Source: Sphingomonas sp. PP-CC-1A-547
GTDB taxonomy: Bacteria; Pseudomonadota; Alphaproteobacteria; Sphingomonadales; Sphingomonadaceae
Length of the DNA stretch: 64,000 nucleotides
Direction: 5' to 3'
Assembly (NCBI RefSeq): GCF_003610375.1
Contig: NZ_RAPZ01000014.1
Span: forward strand, 124,001 to 188,000
Shown: in pieces, positions 21,405-27,982 of the stretch
Layout: the number at the start of each line of letters is the position of its first letter
Numbering within the stretch: the first letter of the stretch is position 1
Made by a program: the position numbers and the translations under genes
The notes under the pieces: generated by a model
What the model was told of the DNA's origin: nothing
The model's input: the letters and a program-made list of their open reading frames with translations, nothing else
Databases searched by the model: none

Positions 21405-22961
21405 ATGACGCGCAAGAAAACCACACTCGTACCGATCCTCGGCGACCAGCTCACGATCGACCTCGCCTCGCTGCGGGATTGCGATCCGGCGGCGACGATC
21501 GTGCTGATGATGGAGGTCGACGAGGAAACGACCTACGTTCGTCACCACAAGCGCAAGATCGCGTATATTCTGTCGGCGATGCGGCATCATGCCGAGGCCC
21601 TGCGCGAGGCCGGGTGGGCGGTCGAATACACCAGGCTCGACGACCCCGATAACGCGGGCAGCTTCACCGGCGAGATCGCGCGCGCGGTCGAGCGGCATGA
21701 CCCCGAGCGGATCGTCGTCACCGAGGGAGGCGAGTGGCGCGTGATGGCGATGCTCGAAAGCTGGGAGACGCTGTTCGGCATCCCCGTCGAGATCCGCAGC
21801 GACGACCGTTTTCTCGCCAGCCACGCCGATTTCGAGACATGGGCGGCGGAGCGGAAGTCGCTGACGATGGAGTGGTTCTACCGCCAGATGCGGACGCGCA
21901 CCGGGCTGTTGATGACCGCCGGCAAGCCCGAGGGCGATCGCTGGAACTTCGACAAGGAGAACCGCAAGCCAGCGAAGAACGACCTGCTGATGCCGCGCCC
22001 GCTGGTGTTCGCGCCGGATGCGATGACTAAGGACGTGCTGGCGCTAGTGGCGGAGCGGTTCGCGGACCATCCGGGGAGCCTCGACGGGTTCGAATACGCC
22101 GTGACCGCGGAGGATGCGGAGCGACAGGCGGCGAATTTCTTCCGCCACGCGCTCGCGCAGTTCGGCGATTACGAGGATGCGATGCTCACCGGGGAGCGGC
22201 ATCTGTGGCACTCGATCCTCTCGCCGTACATCAATTCGGGGCTGCTCGATCCGCTCGACCTATGCCGGCGCGCGGAGGCGGAATACCGCGCCGGTCGGGC
22301 GCCGCTCAACGCGGTCGAGGGGTATATCCGCCAGATCATCGGCTGGCGCGAATATATGCGCGGGATCTACTGGCGCGAGGGGCCGGATTATGTCGAGCGC
22401 AACTTCCTCGATCACCACCGTGAGCTGCCCAGCTGGTACTGGACCGGCGAGACCGACATGCACTGCCTGCGCGAGGCGATCGGCCAGACGCTGGAGACCG
22501 CGCACGCGCATCACATCCAACGGCTGATGGTGACGGGCAATTTCGCGCTGCTGATCGGCGCGGACCCGGCCAAGGTGCACCTCTGGTATCTCGAGGTGTA
22601 TGTCGACGCGTATGAATGGGTCGAACTCCCCAACACGCTGGGGATGAGCCAGTTCGGCGATGGCGGCTTGTTGGGGTCTAAGCCGTATATTTCGTCGGGT
22701 GCGTATATCGACCGGATGTCCGATTATTGCGGGCAATGCCGGTATAACGTGAAGCAGCGGATCGGGCCGGATGCATGCCCGTTCAACGCGCTGTATTGGG
22801 ATTTCCTGGCGCGGCACGAGGACAAGCTCGGGCGCAACAACCGGCTGGCGATGCCGTATCGCAACTGGGCGAAACAGTCCGAGGCGGACCGTGAGGCGAC
22901 GCGCAAGCAGGCGGCCGGGTTCCTCGCCTCCCTCGACGCGAGCGGCCCGGCTGGCTACTGA
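21405..22961 (+). CDS. Fe-S bacterial cryptochrome/photolyase (PhrB-like)
   Basis: The 518-residue protein belongs to the deoxyribodipyrimidine photolyase-related family (FeS-BCP), which binds FAD, a lumazine-type antenna and a [4Fe-4S] cluster and repairs (6-4) photoproducts. The N-terminal antenna domain begins [13 protein letters not shown]. The C-terminal FAD domain includes [12 protein letters not shown] and [17 protein letters not shown]. Candidate cluster cysteines occur in MHCLREAIG, in DYCGQC and in ACPFN, matching the spacing known for PhrB-type enzymes. AGGA lies four bases before the ATG. It is divergent from queF. Confidence 0.92.
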   Translation: MTRKKTTLVPILGDQLTIDLASLRDCDPAATIVLMMEVDEETTYVRHHKRKIAYILSAMRHHAEALREAGWAVEYTRLDDPDNAGSFTGEIARAVERHDPERIVVTEGGEWRVMAMLESWETLFGIPVEIRSDDRFLASHADFETWAAERKSLTMEWFYRQMRTRTGLLMTAGKPEGDRWNFDKENRKPAKNDLLMPRPLVFAPDAMTKDVLALVAERFADHPGSLDGFEYAVTAEDAERQAANFFRHALAQFGDYEDAMLTGERHLWHSILSPYINSGLLDPLDLCRRAEAEYRAGRAPLNAVEGYIRQIIGWREYMRGIYWREGPDYVERNFLDHHRELPSWYWTGETDMHCLREAIGQTLETAHAHHIQRLMVTGNFALLIGADPAKVHLWYLEVYVDAYEWVELPNTLGMSQFGDGGLLGSKPYISSGAYIDRMSDYCGQCRYNVKQRIGPDACPFNALYWDFLARHEDKLGRNNRLAMPYRNWAKQSEADREATRKQAAGFLASLDASGPAGY

Positions 22962-22985
22962 CCGATCGAGCATAAGGAGCCGCAT

Positions 22986-23828
22986 ATGGACGCGTTGGTA
23001 AGCACCGATTGGCTGGCGAACGAACTGGGCGCGGCATCAGGAGGGGGCGATCTGCGGATCGTCGACGCGAACTACGCGGAGGGCCGCGATGCGGCGGCGG
23101 AGTATGAAGCGGCGCATATCCCCGGCGCAGTGTTCATGAACCTCAGCGAGTTGCGCGATACCGACAGCGACCTCCCCAACACGCTGCCATCGGCGGAGAA
23201 GTTCGCAAGCAGGATGCAGACGCTGGGGCTCGGCGATGGCAGCCGGATCGTGCTGTACGACAGCTCACCCTGGCACACGGCGGCGCGCGCGTGGTGGATG
23301 CTGCGGCTGTTCGGCGCGCACAACGTTGCGATCCTCGATGGGGGGCTGGCCAAATGGCAGGCCGAGGGGCGCGAGACCGCGACGGGGAAAGAGACGCCGC
23401 GGCATCGTCACTTCACGACCTGGGCGGACCTGAAGGGCGTGCGCGATCTCGACCAGATGAAGGCGAACGTCGCAAGCGGCGCGGAACAGGTGCTCGACGC
23501 GCGGTCCGCGACGCGCTTCACCGGCGCGGAGGAAGACCCGCGGCCGGGCACCGCGCCGGGGCATATTCCTGGTTCGAAGAATCTGCCGCAAGGCGTTGTG
23601 TTCAACGCGGACGGGACGTGGAAGACCGGCGATGCGCTCAAGGCGGAGTTCGACAAGGCGGGCGTCGACTTGGCGAAGCCGATCGTGATGACCTGCGGCT
23701 CCGGCATCACCGCGTCGGTGCTCGCGTTCGGCGCGCACCTGCTCGGCAACGACGCGGCGCTGTACGACGGGAGCTGGTCCGAATGGGGCGGCGATCCCGA
23801 GACACCCAAGGCGACAGGCACAGCATGA
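22986..23828 (+). CDS. sseA: 3-mercaptopyruvate sulfurtransferase (tandem rhodanese)
   Basis: The product has 280 residues and two rhodanese domains (about 8-130 and 160-275). Only the second has the catalytic cysteine, in CGSGITA. That active-site loop is of the mercaptopyruvate type rather than the thiosulfate type, so it should transfer sulfur from 3-mercaptopyruvate to thiols or cyanide. AAGGAG lies six bases before the ATG. Its stop overlaps the metC start (ATGA). The block sseA-metC therefore joins two steps of cysteine/sulfur metabolism. Confidence 0.93.
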   Translation: MDALVSTDWLANELGAASGGGDLRIVDANYAEGRDAAAEYEAAHIPGAVFMNLSELRDTDSDLPNTLPSAEKFASRMQTLGLGDGSRIVLYDSSPWHTAARAWWMLRLFGAHNVAILDGGLAKWQAEGRETATGKETPRHRHFTTWADLKGVRDLDQMKANVASGAEQVLDARSATRFTGAEEDPRPGTAPGHIPGSKNLPQGVVFNADGTWKTGDALKAEFDKAGVDLAKPIVMTCGSGITASVLAFGAHLLGNDAALYDGSWSEWGGDPETPKATGTA

Positions 23829-25021
23829 GCGACACGAACAAGCCGGTCGGCGACGCGACCAAGGTCGTCCTCGCCGGCCGTCGTCCGGAGTGGACTCAGG
23901 GTATCGTCAGCCCGCCGGTCTGGCGCGCCTCGACCATCTTGTACGATTCGGTCGGCCACCTCCGCGAGAGCGCGACGCGCGATACGCATCACCGGCTGTT
24001 CTACGGGCGTAAGGGAACGCCGACGCAGTGGAGCCTCGCCGACGCACTGACTTCGCTCGAGCCCGGCGCGGAGGGGACGTTCCTCTATTGCTCGGGCGTC
24101 GCGGCGATCGCGGCGGCGTTGCTGTCGGTTCTGTCCCCCGGCGACGAACTGCTGCTGGTCGACAGCGCCTATGACCCGACGCGTGGCATGGCGGGCGGCC
24201 TGCTCAAGCGGTTCGGCATCACCACGCGCTATTACGACCCGATGATCGGCGCGGGCATTGCCGACCTGATCGGCGAGAACACGCGGGCGATCTTCATGGA
24301 AAGCCCCGGCTCGCTGAGCTTCGAGGTGCAGGACGTCCCCGCGATCGTCGCCGCGGCGAAGGCGCGCGGCGTGACGACGTTGCTCGACAACACCTGGGCC
24401 ACCCCGCTGTTCTTCCCCGCGATCGAGCGCGGCGTCGACCTGACGATCCTCGCCGGCACGAAATACGTCGTCGGTCATTCGGACGTCATGCTCGGCTCGG
24501 TCACCGCCGGCCCTGGCCATTTCAAGAAACTCCGCGAGACGAGTTTTCAGCTCGGGCAGGTCGCCAGCCCTGACGATTGCTGGCTCGGCAGCCGGGGCCT
24601 GCGGACGATGGCGGTGCGCCTCGCGCAGCATCAGTCTAGCGCGCTGACCATCGCTAAGTGGCTGCAATCGCGATCCGAAGTCGCGCAGGTACTCCACCCT
24701 GCGCTTCCCGACTGCCCCGGCCATGACCTGTTCGTACGCGACTTCAAGGGCTCCAGTGGCCTGTTCTCGTTCGTCCTGAACGGCGGTGATGAAGCGTCCC
24801 GCGCCGTCCTGATCGACACCCTGCAACTGTTCGGCATAGGCTACAGCTGGGGCGGTTTCGAAAGCCTCGCCATCCCCGCCGACCCGCATCGCTATCGCAG
24901 CGTCACCAAGCGTGATGCCGCAGGCCCGATGGTCCGCCTTCAGATCGGCCTCGAAGACCCCGCCGACCTGATCGCCGATCTCGAAGCCGGGCTCGCCGCC
25001 TTCTCTGCCGCAAAGGTCTAG
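23825..25021 (+). CDS. metC: Cystathionine beta-lyase
   Basis: This PLP enzyme splits cystathionine to homocysteine, pyruvate and ammonia. The 398-residue product has the Cys/Met-metabolism fold; the PLP lysine is in AGTKYVVGHSD, and a glycine-rich segment CSGVAAIAAALL lies near residue 88. The C-terminal GYSWGGFESLA segment is typical of the beta-lyase branch. The start overlaps the sseA stop. A longer open frame beginning at 23291 is only a shifted reading of sseA. bluB follows 18 bases later. Confidence 0.95.
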   Translation: MSDTNKPVGDATKVVLAGRRPEWTQGIVSPPVWRASTILYDSVGHLRESATRDTHHRLFYGRKGTPTQWSLADALTSLEPGAEGTFLYCSGVAAIAAALLSVLSPGDELLLVDSAYDPTRGMAGGLLKRFGITTRYYDPMIGAGIADLIGENTRAIFMESPGSLSFEVQDVPAIVAAAKARGVTTLLDNTWATPLFFPAIERGVDLTILAGTKYVVGHSDVMLGSVTAGPGHFKKLRETSFQLGQVASPDDCWLGSRGLRTMAVRLAQHQSSALTIAKWLQSRSEVAQVLHPALPDCPGHDLFVRDFKGSSGLFSFVLNGGDEASRAVLIDTLQLFGIGYSWGGFESLAIPADPHRYRSVTKRDAAGPMVRLQIGLEDPADLIADLEAGLAAFSAAKV

Positions 25022-25039
25022 ACGATTTCCGATCGAGGC

Positions 25040-25687
25040 GTGTCCGCGCGGGAGGCTGACGCACCCATCTTCGGCCCCGCGTTCCAGGCCGAGCTGGACA
25101 CGCTGTTCCGTTGGCGCCGAGACGTCCGGCGGTTTCGGCGCGATGCGTTGCCGGGCGGGCTGCTCGACCGGTTGCTGGAGGTCGCCAACGCCTCGCCGTC
25201 GGTCGGGCTCAGCCAGCCGTGGCGGTTCGTCACGGTCGACGACCCGGCCCGTCGCGCCGCGGTCCACGCGGACTTCGAGGCGTGTAACGCGGCGGCGTTG
25301 ACGACGCAGGAGGGGGAGAGGGCAGCCACCTACGCGCGCCTCAAGCTTGCCGGGCTCGAACGGGCGCCGTGCCACGTCGCGGTGTTCGTCGAACCCGATC
25401 CGGAGCAGGGCCACGGACTTGGACGCCGGACGATGCCCGAAGCCGTCGCATATTCCGCGGTCATTGCGGTCCATACGCTCTGGCTCGCTGCTCGCGCGCA
25501 GGGGATCGGCCTCGGTTGGGTCTCGATTCTCGACCCCTCGCGCATCCGTACGATCCTCGACGTGCCCGGGACCTGGTACCTCGTCGCGTATCTGTGCATT
25601 GGTTATCCCGAGACCGACGCGGTCATCCCCGAACTCGAGCGCGAGAGTTGGGAAAACCGACGGTCGACCAATGTTCTAGCACGCTGA
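25040..25687 (+). CDS. bluB: 5,6-dimethylbenzimidazole synthase
   Basis: It converts reduced FMN and oxygen into 5,6-dimethylbenzimidazole, the lower ligand of cobalamin. The 215-residue nitroreductase-like protein has FRWRRDVRRFRRDALP at the N-terminus, the PSVGLSQPWRFV motif and the IGLGWVSILDP and CIGYP segments characteristic of BluB. The start is GTG, just after the metC stop; GAGG overlaps too closely to be an ideal ribosome site, so expression may depend on coupling to metC. No other cobalamin gene is in the window. Confidence 0.9.
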   Translation: MSAREADAPIFGPAFQAELDTLFRWRRDVRRFRRDALPGGLLDRLLEVANASPSVGLSQPWRFVTVDDPARRAAVHADFEACNAAALTTQEGERAATYARLKLAGLERAPCHVAVFVEPDPEQGHGLGRRTMPEAVAYSAVIAVHTLWLAARAQGIGLGWVSILDPSRIRTILDVPGTWYLVAYLCIGYPETDAVIPELERESWENRRSTNVLAR

Positions 25688-25907
25688 ACGCACGTTGGAC
25701 GCGACGGCTGTCTTTGAAATGAGTGTGGCGGTTGCGCAACATGCGTGCTGTCAAAGCCCGATTGTACGCAAGATTCGCTTGTGCGGCGCACCATGGGCTG
25801 TCATCGCGGTGTCACCGTTGGAAAGACCGCACTGGGGTTCGGCCCCGAAAGATGCGGCGTCCACGGATGCAGGGCGGACATCGACTTCCGGTATCGAAAG
25901 GGAAACG

Positions 25908-26759
25908 ATGCGCTTCACCACACTTCTTCTCGGCGGCATTGTTTTGGCTGCCGCAACGCCAGCGTTAGCGCAGGACGACACCGCACCTCCCAAGGAGGTC
26001 ACGGTCAGCGGCGCGGTCGGGCTCGTCAGCGACTATCGCTTTCGCGGCGTGTCGCAGTCGGACGAGAATCTCGCCGTCCAGGGCGGCATCACGATCACGC
26101 ACAAGAGCGGGCTGTATATCGGCACCTGGGGTTCCAACCTCGCAGGCTGGGGCACGTTCGGTGGCGCGAACATGGAGCTCGACCTGATCGCGGGCTACAA
26201 GGTGCCGGTCGGCGGCGGCGCGCTCGACGTCGGCGCGACCTGGTACATGTACCCGAGCGGCTTCGACAACACCGACTTCATCGAGCCCTATGCCAAGCTG
26301 TCGGGCACCGTCGGTCCAGTCGCACTGCTCGCCGGTGTCGCCTACGCGCCCAAGCAGCAGGCGTTGGGGCCGTGGTATACCAACGGTGCGTCGGCGGCGG
26401 CCGGCGTATACGACCGGGTGAATGCCAAGGACGACAACCTCTATCTGTGGGGCGACGTCAGCAGCGGGATCCCGAACACCGGGCTGACCGTGAAAGCGCA
26501 TGTCGGCTATTCGAACGGCAACAAGGGCCTTGGCCCATTCGCGACCAGCGTGTCGCCGACCGGCGAGTATTTCGACTGGCTGTTCGGGGCGGACTACGTG
26601 ATCCCGACGACGCCGCTGACGCTGGGCGTCGCGTATGTTGATACCGACATCGGCAAGGGCGAGTCGGCGTATCTTCAGCCGAGCTTCAGCCGAGGCCAGG
26701 ACGGCAATGGCTCGATCGCCAACGGCAAGGTACTGGTGTCGCTGACCGCGGCGTTCTGA
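25908..26759 (+). CDS. TorF-family outer-membrane porin
   Basis: The 283-residue protein has a signal peptide (MRFTTLLLGGIVLAAATPALAQ). The mature part begins with VTVSGAVGLVSDYRFRGVSQ, the usual first strand of the TorF-like putative porins. Alternating hydrophobic strands follow, and the protein ends in a C-terminal aromatic residue (LTAAF), as expected for BAM-assembled barrels. Its solute is unknown. AAGGGAAA lies just before the ATG. The frame extends 213 bases further upstream, but that part has no signal peptide and appears non-coding. Confidence 0.88.
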   Translation: MRFTTLLLGGIVLAAATPALAQDDTAPPKEVTVSGAVGLVSDYRFRGVSQSDENLAVQGGITITHKSGLYIGTWGSNLAGWGTFGGANMELDLIAGYKVPVGGGALDVGATWYMYPSGFDNTDFIEPYAKLSGTVGPVALLAGVAYAPKQQALGPWYTNGASAAAGVYDRVNAKDDNLYLWGDVSSGIPNTGLTVKAHVGYSNGNKGLGPFATSVSPTGEYFDWLFGADYVIPTTPLTLGVAYVDTDIGKGESAYLQPSFSRGQDGNGSIANGKVLVSLTAAF

Positions 26760-26787
26760 TCGCTCTGAGGGGAGGGCGCCCCTGAAC

Positions 26788-26846
26788 CTTGTTTCCCCGC
26801 GAAGGCGGGGACCCAGACTGGGCTCCCGCCTTCGCGGGAGAACAAG
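26788..26846. repeat. Type B palindromic repeat
   Basis: CTTGTTTCCCCGCGAAGGCG through CGCGGGAGAACAAGG. It lies just after the porin gene. Confidence 0.9.
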
Positions 26847-26901
26847 GAAGGGCGCTCTGAGTTTGGATCAGGGCCTCCAACTCATCGATCGCCCCATCCG
26901 A

Positions 26902-26988
26902 CCCGTCATCCTGGGCTCGACCCAGGATCCAGAGTCGCACGCGTCGCGCTCCATGGCTCTGGACCCTGACTTTCCTCAGGATGACGGG
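26902..26988. repeat. Type C palindromic repeat
   Basis: CCCGTCATCCTGGGCTCGAC at one end and CCTCAGGATGACGGG at the other, with CCAGAGTC/GGCTCTGG inner arms. A second copy starts at the right edge of the window (CCGTCATCCTGACTTTC). Confidence 0.8.
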
Positions 26989-27016
26989 GGAGGGCGGCGG
27001 AAAGAACCGTCAGACA

Positions 27017-27053
27017 CGAAAAGGGCGGCCCCGCGAGGAGCCGCCCTTTTTTC
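27017..27053 (-). terminator. Intrinsic terminator downstream of the ileS-lspA-lipoprotein operon
   Basis: AAAAGGGCGGC and GCCGCCCTTTT form an eleven-pair stem with a ten-base loop and T runs on both sides. It could therefore also stop transcription coming from the porin side. Confidence 0.82.
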
Positions 27054-27072
27054 ATCAGCCGCTAGGACTCGA

Positions 27073-27486
27073 TCAGTTCGCGGTGGTCTTCGCGTCCTGG
27101 CCGTCACCCTCCGGCGCCGCGACGATGTCGCGCGTCGTCGAACCCTTGTCGACGACCGTCGTGGCGGGATCGCCTGCGCTGGAGCGGATGCCGGGATCGT
27201 CATTGTCGGCGCCCGCATCAGCGACGACACCCGACTCGGCCGGGCTGCGCGCAGCGGCTCCACCGAACAGCGCGTCTAGCGTCTGGGCATTGGCCGCGGT
27301 ATCCTGCGGGCGGGCGGCGCCCGGCTGCGGCGGGACCAGCGCGAAGTCGGGCGGGATCACGAGCGGCGCCTGGCGCGCGACGGCGAACTCGTCCGGGCGT
27401 GCGCGATCGAGGCTTCGGCCTGCCCCGCAACCCGAGAGCAGCGCGACGCAGGTGAGGCCGGCGGCCAGGGGTACGAACTTACGCAT
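27073..27486 (-). CDS. Small lipoprotein (DUF3035-like)
   Basis: The 137-residue product begins with a type II signal peptide (MRKFVPLAAGLTCVALLSGC), so it should be a lipid-anchored envelope protein. The segment RPDEFAVARQAPLVIPPDFAL near residue 30 is the conserved part of DUF3035 proteins, which often follow lspA in alphaproteobacteria. The rest is low-complexity Ala/Asp/Thr. Function is unknown. Its start overlaps the lspA stop by eight bases. Being next to lspA fits with its own maturation by signal peptidase II. Confidence 0.75.
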   Translation of the reverse strand: MRKFVPLAAGLTCVALLSGCGAGRSLDRARPDEFAVARQAPLVIPPDFALVPPQPGAARPQDTAANAQTLDALFGGAAARSPAESGVVADAGADNDDPGIRSSAGDPATTVVDKGSTTRDIVAAPEGDGQDAKTTAN

Positions 27487-27982
27487 GGGAATTCTCCACA
27501 GGGGGCTTCTCGCGCACGAGGAGCGCCCGAACAAGCAGGACGAGCACGCCGACAGTAATGGCTGCATCGGCGACATTGAAGACCAAAAACGGACGCCACT
27601 CACCGATATGCAGGTCGCAGAAATCGACGACGTAGCCGAGCCGGATCCGGTCGAGGATATTGCCGATCGCGCCGCCGAGTACGAAGCCCAGCGCGACCTG
27701 GTCGGCGGGGTTCTTCTCACGCGTCATCCACACCGCGACGCCGACCGCGATCGCGCCGGTCAGCAGCACCAGCGCCCAGCGGGTCAGGTGGCCGTCGGCG
27801 GGTAGCAGGCCGAGCGAGATGCCGATGTTGGGCACGAAGCGCAGGTCGAAGAACGACGTGATCGTCTGCGAGTCGCCGAGCGAATCGATCCCGAGCGGCT
27901 TGGTCACCGCCCATTTGCTGATCTGGTCGGCGAGGAAGAGCGCGATCGCGGCGCTGAACCCGGCCTTTGGCAGGTTACGCAT
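27479..27982 (-). CDS. lspA: Lipoprotein signal peptidase II
   Basis: This inner-membrane aspartic peptidase removes the signal peptide of prolipoproteins. It has 167 residues and four hydrophobic spans. Conserved motifs are DQISKWAV near the N-terminus, the catalytic-aspartate region GNILDRIRLGYVVDF near 108, and FNVADAAITVG near 136 with the second aspartate. It is translationally coupled to ileS (stop overlaps the ATG by eight bases), the classic ileS-lspA pair. Confidence 0.96.
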   Translation of the reverse strand: MRNLPKAGFSAAIALFLADQISKWAVTKPLGIDSLGDSQTITSFFDLRFVPNIGISLGLLPADGHLTRWALVLLTGAIAVGVAVWMTREKNPADQVALGFVLGGAIGNILDRIRLGYVVDFCDLHIGEWRPFLVFNVADAAITVGVLVLLVRALLVREKPPVENSHA

